64,000 nucleotides of DNA from JBEIQE01 sp040376705 (GTDB taxonomy: Bacteria; Pseudomonadota; Alphaproteobacteria; UBA2400), in NCBI GenBank assembly GCA_040376705.1, contig JBEIQE010000003.1, forward strand, positions 87,773 to 151,772, written 5' to 3'. The first letter of the stretch is position 1. Each line of letters opens with the position of its first letter. Below the pieces are notes generated by a model that made no database searches, was not told the DNA's origin, and saw only the letters and a program-made list of their open reading frames with translations. This document shows, one piece after another, positions 50,558-58,793 of the stretch. A program made the position numbers and the translations under genes.

Positions 50558-50882
50558 TATCGAGCTGAATGGCCGCACCTATGGCATAACCTGCGAAGAA
50601 GGGCAGGAATTGCGCCTGCGTGAAATTGCAGCTTTCGTGGATGCCAAGATGGGCGCACTCGCTCAGGGCAAAATGGGCGCTTCCGAGACACAATTACTGG
50701 TTTTGACCGCATTAACCATGGCAGACCAGCTGTTTGACCTGCGCGCCGAGCTGGCCAAGGCCCGCACCGGTGGCGGCGCCAGTGCCAGTCTCGACCTCGG
50801 GATCGAGGAACGTTACGCTGCGGCGGTAGAAGCTTTGGCAAAACGTGTGAATGCTGTTGCTTCCAAACTCGCGCGCGCCTAA
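50544..50882 (+). CDS. zapA: Cell division protein ZapA
   Basis: ZapA crosslinks FtsZ filaments. The 112 residues start MARVDIELNGRTYGITCEEG and continue with GQELRLREIAAFVDAKM, then LLVLTALTMADQLFDLRAEL, then a C-terminal helix; all are family hallmarks. The start at 50544 overlaps the preceding gene. A 6S RNA candidate and the cyclo-ligase gene follow, the arrangement also known for enterobacterial zapA, ssrS and ygfA. Confidence 0.93.
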   Translation: MARVDIELNGRTYGITCEEGQELRLREIAAFVDAKMGALAQGKMGASETQLLVLTALTMADQLFDLRAELAKARTGGGASASLDLGIEERYAAAVEALAKRVNAVASKLARA

Positions 50883-50924
50883 ATTACATTTCAGGAAGGC
50901 TACTGCGCGATGCGTGTAGCCAAA

Positions 50925-51095
50925 CAAATCCCCGGGGCCGATACCCAACCTCACGGGAGCTGTCTCTGTCTGGATCTTTGGTCTTATGCCGCTTTGCGGT
51001 GACCGCTATGGAGAACCAGGTATATGGCGCCCACCTGCCTAAGTGCAGGCCTTGAGGATTGACGTGCTTACGGTCGATGCGGTGCCTTCCACCTA
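50925..51095 (+). ncRNA. ssrS: 6S RNA (approximate ends)
   Basis: The 250-base gap between zapA and the cyclo-ligase gene is where 6S RNA lies in many proteobacteria. The region contains CCCGGGGCC, CCTCACGGGAGC, GCGCCCACCTGCC and TTGAGGATTG elements like those of alphaproteobacterial 6S RNA. CAACCTCA (50946-50953) can pair with TGAGGATTG (51053-51061) with one bulge, giving the long hairpin with an open centre. Ends are estimated. It binds sigma70 RNA polymerase in other bacteria. Confidence 0.75.
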
Positions 51096-51131
51096 TTTTT
51101 AAAAGCTGCGAATCGTTTTAAGCTGGAGCAA

Positions 51132-51797
51132 ATGTCAGTCGACTATCCGTCTACCATGCCGCGCCCTGTCAGCACGACAGTGGATATAGCAGCCGCCAAA
51201 CACGCCTTGCGTGTGAATGCGCATCGGCAGCGTGCCAGTATTTTCAAACAATATGCGCCCGAGCAGGCCGGGCAGATGCTGCTGCGCAGTTTCCTCGACC
51301 GTTGCCCGCTGCCGCAAAACGCCGTGATTGGTGGTTTCTGGCCGGTGAATGATGAAATCGATGTGCGCCCGCTGCTCAATACGCTGCACGATCGTGGCCA
51401 TCCGATTGCCATGCCGGTAGTGCTTAACCGCCAGCACCCCATGCGTTTCCGTTCCTGGTATCCGGGTATGGTCATGCAACCCGGCCGCTTTGGTATTCCG
51501 ACGCCGCCTGATCTCTTCCCTGAAATCCGCCCCAGCGTTGTGCTGGTACCGCTCATGGCCTTCGACCGTCAGGGCTACCGCCTTGGCCGTGGTTCAGGCT
51601 TTTATGATCATACGCTCGAGCTGTTGCGTGCCACCGGCAAGATCATTGCTATAGGTATTGCCTTTTCGGGTCAGGAAGTGCCCTCCGTGCCGCGTGATGC
51701 CTTCGACCAGCGCCTCGACTGGGTGGTGACTGAGCATTATGCCTTTGCGTCACAGACCAGTTTCAATCCCATCAATGCCTTTGGGTCGCTGAGTTAG
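51132..51797 (+). CDS. 5-Formyltetrahydrofolate cyclo-ligase
   Basis: The enzyme converts 5-formyltetrahydrofolate to 5,10-methenyl-THF. The 221 residues include FWPVNDEIDVRPLL near residue 67, and DRQGYRLGRGSGFYDHTLE near residue 145, with GSGFYD as the phosphate/ATP-binding signature. It lies downstream of zapA and the 6S RNA candidate, its typical location. The C-terminal FDQRLDWVVTE is conserved. Start at ATG 51132. Confidence 0.92.
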   Translation: MSVDYPSTMPRPVSTTVDIAAAKHALRVNAHRQRASIFKQYAPEQAGQMLLRSFLDRCPLPQNAVIGGFWPVNDEIDVRPLLNTLHDRGHPIAMPVVLNRQHPMRFRSWYPGMVMQPGRFGIPTPPDLFPEIRPSVVLVPLMAFDRQGYRLGRGSGFYDHTLELLRATGKIIAIGIAFSGQEVPSVPRDAFDQRLDWVVTEHYAFASQTSFNPINAFGSLS

Positions 51798-51918
51798 CTG
51801 CTAGTTAGCCGCACAAAACTGCGACATTTGTAAATTTCACAAAAAAATTGTTGCACTCGCGAAGACACAGTCCTAGCAACATATACTTGATAATTTAGAC
51901 TCAAGGACATCCCTCATA

Positions 51919-52686
51919 ATGACAAATGCGACAGTAGCCCAGCCCGTTTCAACGGAGCCGGACAGCACCCTTCTTTCAAAACGCCTGCAGGACAGAGGGG
52001 TTTCTCTGGTCCGTATGGCTGTCAAAATGCTTGGTTACAAGTCACTTGGCGGCTACGACTCTGAAGAGGGCATCAAGAGTAACGAAAGCTATCTTGAGGC
52101 ACCGCATGGTGATGGTGCCATTTCGGTTACCCGCGATAAAAACGGCATTGATATCGCTTATGCACCTTTTGGCTTTTTCAGCCGTCAGGCCAGTTACGCG
52201 TTTAATATGGTTGATTTCCTGCTCGCGCATGACGAGAAGCTCAAGAGCCCGCGTGAAGCTGCCGAAGCCATTTGCATGGCGGCCTTCTCAAGCCCACAAG
52301 CCGATGTGACAGCACCGATTGTTACGGTTATTTCTGTGCCGCGCGAGCTGGACCTGAACTACGCCCATTCGCTGAAGCTGCAAGAACGCGGCGTTTCGCT
52401 TACCGATGTGGCCGAGCAGATGTTTGGTTTCAATGTGGTGCGCTCCAACGCCAGTGAAGCATACATCTATAACGGCCCCATGCAGGACCAGCAGAGCTTT
52501 ATTGCTGCCGTATCGACAAACACGGATGGTCTGCAGATTGCGCATTACAATGATCCGATTGATGGCCGCACGCAGGTGTGCGCTGTTCGTTTTGCCATGC
52601 AGCATGGCAATATCGCAGCGCCGCTCGAGGCCATCGCCCAGATCAACAAGAAGGTTATCAGCCGTAGTGCTGCACCCGCTGTTTAA
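51919..52686 (+). CDS. Protein with two related domains, DUF3991-like
   Basis: The 255 residues contain two repeats: LLSKRLQDRGVSLVRMAVKM at about 18-38 and AHSLKLQERGVSLTDVAEQM at about 150-170. Each is followed by a beta-rich segment: ISVTRDKNGIDIAYAPFGFF in the first, and FIAAVSTNTDGLQIAHYNDP in the second. Each ends with an Ala-rich helix. The pattern (a helix, then strand segments, then a helix) resembles the DUF3991 domain found beside Toprim domains, but no Toprim is present. A ribosome binding site (CAAGGACATCCC) precedes the ATG. Function unknown. Confidence 0.55.
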   Translation: MTNATVAQPVSTEPDSTLLSKRLQDRGVSLVRMAVKMLGYKSLGGYDSEEGIKSNESYLEAPHGDGAISVTRDKNGIDIAYAPFGFFSRQASYAFNMVDFLLAHDEKLKSPREAAEAICMAAFSSPQADVTAPIVTVISVPRELDLNYAHSLKLQERGVSLTDVAEQMFGFNVVRSNASEAYIYNGPMQDQQSFIAAVSTNTDGLQIAHYNDPIDGRTQVCAVRFAMQHGNIAAPLEAIAQINKKVISRSAAPAV

Positions 52687-52757
52687 GGCAACATAATTAG
52701 CGTTGCTTTTGCCTATGCGCCCGTCCTAGCTTCTTTTTATTCAAAAGGGAGATCAGG

Positions 52758-53441
52758 ATGGGCGCTTCGCTTTCATGCGTAACAGTAACAGGTGCAGATG
52801 ATGGGGTCGACCCGCGCGACCTGCAGGCCACTCGCAAGGCTCACCCGCTCATCGAGTGGGGTATTCTCTACTACCCTGAAAAATCGGGCACACCGCGCTT
52901 CCCCAGCGCCAGCTGGATCAACCGCTTCTTCAAGCAATGTGCCGAAGGGTCCAAGTCGCTGCATTTGTGCGGTGCTGCTGTTACTGAGTTCATCGCGGGC
53001 GATAGCGATGTGATGGCGTTGGCCAACCGCTTTAACCGCGTGCAGCTTAATTTCAGGGCTTATACGCTGGCGTTTGATGTGACAGATATCGACAAGGCGA
53101 TTACTCGTTTCGGCCGCCCGGTGATTACCCAGTACAACAGCCACAATGCCGAGCTGACGCCTGCCATTAACGCTTCCAACCATCTGGTGCTTATGGATGC
53201 GTCAGAAGGGCTGGGGCGCGTGGCCCATAGCTGGCCCGAGCCATTGCCAGGCAAAAAATGTGGCTATGCGGGCGGCCTTTCCGATAAAACCATTGAGCAG
53301 CAATGGCCTAGGATTGCCGCTGCGGCGGGGCCCACCCGTATCTGGCTCGACTTTGAGAGCGGGGCGCGCGACCGGTTCGATCAGTTCGATATTCCGCGCG
53401 TCGATCAGACCTTGCGTATTATCAGCCGCCTGACTAAATAG
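52758..53441 (+). CDS. Phosphoribosylanthranilate-isomerase-like TIM-barrel protein
   Basis: The 227 residues start with LSCVTVTGADDGVDPRDLQA, then a PLIEWGILYYPEKSGTPRFP segment, resembling the beta-alpha start of the PRAI (TrpF)-like TIM barrel. WLDFESGARDRFDQFDIP near the C-terminus is the last strand/loop. It lacks a neighbouring trp operon, so tryptophan synthesis is not implied. The ribosome binding site AAAGGGAGATCAGG precedes ATG 52758. Similar uncharacterised PRAI-like proteins exist widely; the substrate is unknown. Confidence 0.55.
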   Translation: MGASLSCVTVTGADDGVDPRDLQATRKAHPLIEWGILYYPEKSGTPRFPSASWINRFFKQCAEGSKSLHLCGAAVTEFIAGDSDVMALANRFNRVQLNFRAYTLAFDVTDIDKAITRFGRPVITQYNSHNAELTPAINASNHLVLMDASEGLGRVAHSWPEPLPGKKCGYAGGLSDKTIEQQWPRIAAAAGPTRIWLDFESGARDRFDQFDIPRVDQTLRIISRLTK

Positions 53442-53473
53442 GGTCTGATTTTAAACGCTTAATAGGTGCTTTC

Positions 53474-54214
53474 ATGGCCGGTCATTCCCAATATGCCAAC
53501 ATCATGCATCGTAAGGGTCGTCAGGACGCCAAGCGGGCCAAAATGTTCAACAAGCTGGTGCGCGAAGTGATGATCGCTGCCAAGCAGGGCCTGCCTGACC
53601 CCGCGCATAACCCGCGCCTGCGCTCAGCCATTGCCGCCGCCAAGGCGCAGAGCGTGCCGCGCGACCGTATCGAGAAGGCCATTAAGCCGAATGAAGACGG
53701 CAAGGTGTACGAAGAGCTGCGCTACGAGGGCTTTGGCCCCGGCCGTGTGGCGCTGATCATCGATATCCTGACCGATAACCGTAACCGTACCGCACCTGAA
53801 ATCCGCACGCTCATGAGCAAGAACGGCGGCATTATGGGCGAGCCCAATTCGGTTTCGTTCATGTTTGCGCGCATGGGCCAGATCCTGTATCCCGCCAGCG
53901 CCGGTACCGCTGATGCCGTGATGGAAGCCGCGATTGAGGCGGGTGCTGATGATGTGCAGTCGGACGATGCCTTGCACACCATTTATTCCCAGCCAGATGA
54001 GCTGGCCAAGGTCGCCGCAGCCATCGAGGCCAAGCTGGGTGAGCCGCAGGAGTTCAAGCTCACCTGGAAGCCCACCACCACGGTGTCGCTCGGCCTTGAT
54101 GAAGCCAAATCGCTCATGAACCTCATCGACCTGCTCGAAGATCATGACGATGTGCAGAATATCTATGCCAACTACGAGATATCCGACGACGTTGCCGCAC
54201 AGCTGGCAGCTTAA
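53474..54214 (+). CDS. yebC: YebC/PmpR-type transcription/translation factor
   Basis: YebC proteins regulate transcription, and recent work links them to ribosome stalling at proline runs. The hallmark N-terminus is MAGHSQYANIMHRKGRQDAK, with KLVREVMIAAKQGLPDPAHN and a following VPRDRIEKAIKP. The 246 residues are of normal length. Here yebC lies just upstream of the ruv genes, as in many bacteria. It is followed at three bases by a small unknown gene. Confidence 0.95.
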   Translation: MAGHSQYANIMHRKGRQDAKRAKMFNKLVREVMIAAKQGLPDPAHNPRLRSAIAAAKAQSVPRDRIEKAIKPNEDGKVYEELRYEGFGPGRVALIIDILTDNRNRTAPEIRTLMSKNGGIMGEPNSVSFMFARMGQILYPASAGTADAVMEAAIEAGADDVQSDDALHTIYSQPDELAKVAAAIEAKLGEPQEFKLTWKPTTTVSLGLDEAKSLMNLIDLLEDHDDVQNIYANYEISDDVAAQLAA

Positions 54215-54217
54215 GTG

Positions 54218-54658
54218 ATGGAGCCTGATGACCCGTTCACGCCGGATGTCGTTGAAAAGATCGATCAGGCTGCCCGCGAGCATGGCGTTACAATTGCCGT
54301 GATTTCGTCTCAGGGTACTGCCACGATTTTACCAGCAGGTACGGGGCAGGTTCTGGCTGAGAGCCCGCAGACACCAGTTACTGGCGAGCAGGCCGGCAGG
54401 CGCATTCTGCTGGCTGATAGCGGCCTGAGTGGCGGTGGCTTTGGTCGTTCCATGCTCAGGCTCAGTGCCGGTTTGGCTCTGGCGGCCAGCACCATGACAG
54501 CGCAGGCTGCGGTCGCCTCGCCGCGCAAAAAGGCAGCATCGCTGTTCGCGCGTGTACCGTATATAGCTGCGCCCGGTATGGATAAAGGCGATTTACAGCG
54601 CCTGCAGCGCCAGCATGCGCAAATGGCTAACTCCAGATCGCGGTATCGCCCGCGCTAG
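54218..54658 (+). CDS. Unknown protein after yebC
   Basis: The 146 residues start at ATG 54218 (a GTG precedes it by one codon). It begins acidic (MEPDDPFTPDVVEKIDQAAR), has a VTIAVISSQGTATIL strand, then a hydrophobic stretch with LAASTMTAQAAVASP, and a basic end. A weak internal membrane segment is possible. It ends two bases before the convergent outer-membrane protein gene. No family recognised. Confidence 0.55.
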   Translation: MEPDDPFTPDVVEKIDQAAREHGVTIAVISSQGTATILPAGTGQVLAESPQTPVTGEQAGRRILLADSGLSGGGFGRSMLRLSAGLALAASTMTAQAAVASPRKKAASLFARVPYIAAPGMDKGDLQRLQRQHAQMANSRSRYRPR

Positions 54659-54660
54659 GT

Positions 54661-55452
54661 TTAACGGAAGCGGTAAGCCATACCTGCACGCACCACCAAC
54701 TGGTTAGTGAAGCTGTCTGTAGGGTAGGTGGGGCTTTCGCCATATTCAAAGCTGGTATAATCGCCCGCCAGGAACAGCTCATAGCGCGGCGAGATCTCCG
54801 GGCTATAGGCCAGCTTGGTACCGATGCGGTAAATCGGCTTTTCCTCAGGTGTATCGGTGCCACCAGTATTTGACTGCATCTCAGGGCTTAAAATAGTGCC
54901 GTAGGCGCCATAGGTGGTCACCACAATTGTGTTGGTCGCAGCAAACTGCAGCTTCAGACCGGCCAGCGCGGCCATGTGGGTATACTCAAGATCACCCGAA
55001 GTTTCGCGGTTCCAGTAACTGTAGTTACCTTCTACATAGGGAATAAGCGTAAAGCTTTCGAATGGGCTGACGTTCCAGCCCACCTGCGCGCTCACGTTGA
55101 ACATGGTGTTCTCGGTAAAGCCGGTGACCGGGTTAAGCGAGGCGTCAAACCCTGTGTAGTTGGAAGAACCACCGGCAAAGCTGCCGCTGGCCGAGAGGAA
55201 GTAGCCATACTCACCCAGCACGCTTGCGCCCAGCTGAATAGCCGGGATCCAGCCGTTTTCACTGGTCGACAGGCCGCTGCCGCCGATATCCGGATCCTTG
55301 TGGTTGATGAAGTTCACGCCGATATCAAGCCAGGCGACGTTATTCGAGCGGCCGACCACGCTTTGATCAAGCAGGAAGAAGTCCGAAGCGAGTGAAGGGG
55401 TAGAGAAAAGGGCCAGAACCAGTGCAGTTAAAACAGTTTTCTCTTTCTTCAC
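54661..55452 (-). CDS. Outer-membrane beta-barrel protein
   Basis: The 263-residue protein has a signal peptide (MKKEKTVLTALVLALFSTPS with cleavage after ALASD-type residues). Alternating residues typical of amphipathic strands recur (FFLLDQSVVG, IQLGASVLGEYGYFLSASG), and the C-terminus ends VVRAGMAYRFR, with the aromatic-rich end typical of outer-membrane proteins. It lacks Cys. It could be a porin or an OmpW/OmpA-like barrel; pore size and ligand are unknown. It is transcribed divergently from ruvC with about 180 bases between. Confidence 0.75.
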   Translation of the reverse strand: MKKEKTVLTALVLALFSTPSLASDFFLLDQSVVGRSNNVAWLDIGVNFINHKDPDIGGSGLSTSENGWIPAIQLGASVLGEYGYFLSASGSFAGGSSNYTGFDASLNPVTGFTENTMFNVSAQVGWNVSPFESFTLIPYVEGNYSYWNRETSGDLEYTHMAALAGLKLQFAATNTIVVTTYGAYGTILSPEMQSNTGGTDTPEEKPIYRIGTKLAYSPEISPRYELFLAGDYTSFEYGESPTYPTDSFTNQLVVRAGMAYRFR

Positions 55453-55636
55453 GGCTTACTCCGATGTGATGGCGAGGTGTAAAAGTGGTTACACCTATAA
55501 GGTGTATCGCTTTGTGCTGCAAGTGCTAACTGGGTGTCAAACGAGGCGTATTCGGGCGCTGACTCAGCGGAAATTCAGGCGATTCGTCCTCAAGCTAAAT
55601 TCTTGCTTTGTTCTCATTCTCGGGTAAGCTCAAGCG

Positions 55637-56146
55637 ATGAGAATCTTGGGGCTCGACCCCGGCCTGACGCACACAGGCTGGGGCGTTATCGATGTTGCGG
55701 GTAATCGGCTTACGCATGTGGCCGATGGGCGCATCAGCTCGCCCGCCACCCTGCCGCTGCCCGCGCGCCTGGCGCGGATTGATTTTGAGCTGGCAGGCAT
55801 TATCGCCTTGCACAAGCCCAGCTGCGCCGCAGTTGAAGAAACCTTCGTTAACAAAAACGCGCTCTCCGCCCTCAAACTCGGGCAGGCGCGGGGCGTGGCC
55901 CTCTTGGCACCCGCGCGCCTGGGGCTGGATGTGGCCGAATACGCCGCCACGCTGGTGAAAAAAAGTGTGGTCGGCAACGGCCATGCCGAAAAAGATCAGG
56001 TCAGCGCCATGGTGCGCATTCTGCTCTGCCTTAGAGATGCGGGTAGCAGCGCCGATGCCGCCGATGCCCTCGCTGTCGCCATCTGCCATGCGCATCATGC
56101 GCAGAGCCAAAAGAGACTGGTCCTGAAAGAGGCGGTGGTCTCATGA
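55637..56146 (+). CDS. ruvC: Holliday junction resolvase RuvC
   Basis: RuvC cleaves Holliday junctions. The first acidic residue is Asp7 in LGLDPGLTHTGWGV, the second is in VEETFVNKNALSALKLGQAR, and the C-terminal DAADALAVAICHAH holds the remaining acids. KKSVVGNGHAEKDQVSAMV gives the conserved Lys/His region. The 169 residues match. It overlaps the next membrane gene by four bases (ATGA), which sits between ruvC and ruvA. Confidence 0.95.
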   Translation: MRILGLDPGLTHTGWGVIDVAGNRLTHVADGRISSPATLPLPARLARIDFELAGIIALHKPSCAAVEETFVNKNALSALKLGQARGVALLAPARLGLDVAEYAATLVKKSVVGNGHAEKDQVSAMVRILLCLRDAGSSADAADALAVAICHAHHAQSQKRLVLKEAVVS

Positions 56147-56622
56147 TTGGCTTTTTCGCATTCCTGATTTTTCTTCTGCCGGCTCTTTTGTTCTTGGGTG
56201 ATGAGCGCACGGCAGCTGTTGCAGCTGCTCCAGCCTTTTTTATTGCAGGTGTTTTTGCGCTTGTTTTCTATGTTGTCATAACTGCTTTAAGCGAGGCATT
56301 CGGTGGCGCGCAAAAGAATAAGCCAGTAGCTGTTGATATTAAGCCAGAACGCCCACCGTCGAAATTAGTTCTTATCTTGCAACGGTGGTTTCCTGACTTT
56401 GATGATGTTGCTTTATGCCGTATTCCAGAAGCAATTTTGAATTGGGCATTGCTCTCGGGTATTATTATTTTGTTTATTTTGCCGTCTCTACTAACCGGTA
56501 TTGGGTTTGTCGGTCTATACGGTCCAATTAGTATTGCTGCAGTTGTACTGTGTGTTGGCGGGATTGTTTTTATGTATGAACGTAATGAGTTCATCGTACG
56601 AAAGAAAAAGCATGATCGCTAA
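56143..56622 (+). CDS. AT-rich membrane protein inserted between ruvC and ruvA
   Basis: The 159 residues have about four hydrophobic segments (near 5-22, 27-47, 104-122, 127-147) and a basic cytoplasmic end (ERNEFIVRKKKHDR). It overlaps ruvC by four bases and ruvA by eleven. The DNA is AT-rich with TTT and TTA codons, unlike ruvC and ruvA. No family is recognised. Like the membrane gene between sdhA and sdhB, it is embedded in a conserved operon. Confidence 0.6.
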   Translation: MIGFFAFLIFLLPALLFLGDERTAAVAAAPAFFIAGVFALVFYVVITALSEAFGGAQKNKPVAVDIKPERPPSKLVLILQRWFPDFDDVALCRIPEAILNWALLSGIIILFILPSLLTGIGFVGLYGPISIAAVVLCVGGIVFMYERNEFIVRKKKHDR

Positions 56623-57220
56623 ACTCAAAGGCATACTCGACAGCACTGATGATGGCACTGCCATTATCGATGTGAACGGCGTGGGGTACTTGGTCAGCGC
56701 ATCGCGCACCACACTCACGCGGTTGGGTGCGAATGGTAATGCCGTGAGCGTTCTCATCGAGACCCATGTGCGTGAAGATAAAATTGCGCTCTACGCCTTT
56801 GCCAGCACCAGCGAGCGGGACTGGTTCCGTCAGCTGCTTAACGTGCAGGGCGTTGGCCCTAAGGTGGCGCTCGCCGTGCTTTCGGTTTTGCCGTCCGATA
56901 CGCTGGCCACTGCCATTGCGGCGGGTGATGCCAAGGCGGTTGCGCGGGCGGATGGCGTTGGCCCCAAGCTCGCCACCCGTATTGTCAGTGAAATGAAGGG
57001 CAAGGTCGGCAGCATGACTACGGGAGTGGTTGATGCGCCAAGCCCGGCGCTGGCCCTTGTGCCTGCAGGCGCGGCGGCTGATGCTGTATCCGCGCTCATC
57101 AACCTCGGCTATGGTCGCAGCGAGGCGTTTACTGCCGTGGCCAATGCTAAAACCTCGTTAGGCGATAAGGCCGATGTCTCATCGCTCATCAAGGCTGGCC
57201 TTAAGGAGCTATCTGTATGA
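56612..57220 (+). CDS. ruvA: Holliday junction helicase subunit RuvA
   Basis: RuvA binds the junction. I chose ATG 56612, giving the conserved MIAKLKGILDSTDDGTAIID start and 202 residues. The N-terminal OB domain is followed by two helix-hairpin-helix units, with NVQGVGPKVALAVLSVLP and ADGVGPKLATRIVSEM, and a C-terminal domain III that contacts RuvB (YGRSEAFTAVANAK). It overlaps the inserted membrane gene by eleven bases and ruvB by four. Confidence 0.95.
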   Translation: MIAKLKGILDSTDDGTAIIDVNGVGYLVSASRTTLTRLGANGNAVSVLIETHVREDKIALYAFASTSERDWFRQLLNVQGVGPKVALAVLSVLPSDTLATAIAAGDAKAVARADGVGPKLATRIVSEMKGKVGSMTTGVVDAPSPALALVPAGAAADAVSALINLGYGRSEAFTAVANAKTSLGDKADVSSLIKAGLKELSV

Positions 57221-58257
57221 GTATCGAGCGCCTTGTAAGCCCCATAGAGCAAAATGAGCCGGAGCAGGGCGTGCGCCCGCTGCGGCTGGCCGACTTCACG
57301 GGCCAGCAGGCCCTCAAGCAAAACCTCTCGGTGTTCATCGAGGCGGCGCGCCAGCGGGCCGAAGCGCTTGACCATGTGCTGTTGTTCGGCCCGCCGGGCC
57401 TTGGCAAAACCACCTTGGCGCAGATTGTGGCGAAAGAGCTGGGCGTGAACTTCCGCTCCACCTCAGGCCCGGTCATTGCGCGTGCGGGCGATCTCGCAGC
57501 ACTGCTCACCAACCTGCAGCCGCATGATGTTCTGTTTATCGACGAGATTCACCGCCTCAACCCCGCGGTTGAGGAAATCCTTTATCCCGCAATGGAAGAC
57601 CGCCAGCTCGACCTGATGATCGGCGAGGGGCCAGCCGCGCGCTCGGTGCGTATCGACCTGCCGCCGTTCACGCTCATTGGTGCCACCACGCGCTCGGGCC
57701 TTATTACCCGTCCACTGCGTGAGCGTTTTGGGATTCCGCTGCGCCTGCAGTTTTACGAGCCGCATGAGTTGCAGAAAATCGTGTCGCGCCAAGCGGCCTT
57801 GTTTGGTATTGAGCTGACGGATGATGGCGCGCTTGAAGTGGCCAAACGCTCGCGCGGCACGCCGCGTATTGCTGGCCGCCTCTTGCGCCGGGTGCGCGAC
57901 TTTGCGCTGGTCGCTGGCCATAAGGTGATCAACGCCAAAGCTGCCGATGCCGCGCTGCTGCGCCTTGAGGTTGATGCCAAAGGGTTCGACGCGATGGACC
58001 GCCGTTACCTCACCGTGCTGGCCGATCATTATGGTGGCGGCCCTGCGGGCGTTGACACCATTGCCGCCGCCATGGCCGAACAGCGCGATGTGCTGGAAGA
58101 AGTGATCGAGCCTTACCTCATTCAGCAAGGCCTCCTGCAGCGCACCCCGCGCGGGCGCATGCTCTCTGAGAGCGGGTGGAAATACCTCGACCGCGCCATC
58201 CCCGCCAGCATGCAACAACAGCTCGGGCTGATTACGGTTGAGGTCGAGGATGAGTGA
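57217..58257 (+). CDS. ruvB: Holliday junction branch-migration ATPase RuvB
   Basis: RuvB drives branch migration. In 346 residues are Walker A GPPGLGKTTL near residue 57, FIDEIHRLNP near residue 107, and ATTRSGLITRPLRERFGI near residue 152 with the sensor and arginine-finger segments. The N-terminus RPLRLADFTGQQALKQNL is conserved. ATGA overlap with ruvA and overlap with ybgC show a single operon. Confidence 0.97.
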   Translation: MSIERLVSPIEQNEPEQGVRPLRLADFTGQQALKQNLSVFIEAARQRAEALDHVLLFGPPGLGKTTLAQIVAKELGVNFRSTSGPVIARAGDLAALLTNLQPHDVLFIDEIHRLNPAVEEILYPAMEDRQLDLMIGEGPAARSVRIDLPPFTLIGATTRSGLITRPLRERFGIPLRLQFYEPHELQKIVSRQAALFGIELTDDGALEVAKRSRGTPRIAGRLLRRVRDFALVAGHKVINAKAADAALLRLEVDAKGFDAMDRRYLTVLADHYGGGPAGVDTIAAAMAEQRDVLEEVIEPYLIQQGLLQRTPRGRMLSESGWKYLDRAIPASMQQQLGLITVEVEDE

Positions 58258-58681
58258 TCAATCAGGCTGGAAGGATGGCTACTTTCAGTGGCCCATCCGT
58301 GTTTATATCGAAGATGTTGATGCAGGCGGGATTGTCTATCATGCCAATCACCTCAAGTATGCCGAGCGGGCGCGCACCGAGCTGCTGGCAGCGGGCGGGT
58401 TGCGCCATGCCGAGGTGATGGCGACTGGCGCGGGCATCGTCGTTGGGCGGCTCTCGATTGAGTATATCAAGCCGCTGCATCTTGAAGAGGAGCTGCTGGT
58501 TAAAACCCGTATCCTTAAAATGGGTAACGCCAGCGCGGTGCTGGAGCAGATTATTGAAAAGACCGGCGATAAAGCGGGGCAGGTCGCCGCCAGGCTTGAG
58601 GTCGGGCTGGTATTTCTCGCCGCAGACGGCCGCCCCGCCAAATGGCCTGAGGCGCTGAAACTTGCTTTAAATCAGGCGTAA
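58250..58681 (+). CDS. ybgC: Acyl-CoA thioesterase YbgC
   Basis: YbgC is a hotdog-fold thioesterase linked to the Tol system. I chose ATG 58250, overlapping the ruvB stop by eight bases. The hallmark YIEDVDAGGIVYHANHLKYA motif (active-site Asp) is near residue 21. The 143 residues are of normal length. It heads the ybgC-tolQRAB unit but is coupled to ruvB, as in other alphaproteobacteria. Confidence 0.92.
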   Translation: MSDQSGWKDGYFQWPIRVYIEDVDAGGIVYHANHLKYAERARTELLAAGGLRHAEVMATGAGIVVGRLSIEYIKPLHLEEELLVKTRILKMGNASAVLEQIIEKTGDKAGQVAARLEVGLVFLAADGRPAKWPEALKLALNQA

Positions 58682-58793
58682 CCGCGGTTGGCAGATGCTA
58701 TTGGGTGCGACTATCCGACCGCCAATATATCCTTGAGAATAGCGTCAGAATCAACAATATTGGGGCGCTTTATCATTCCTCCGAGGATCTTAC

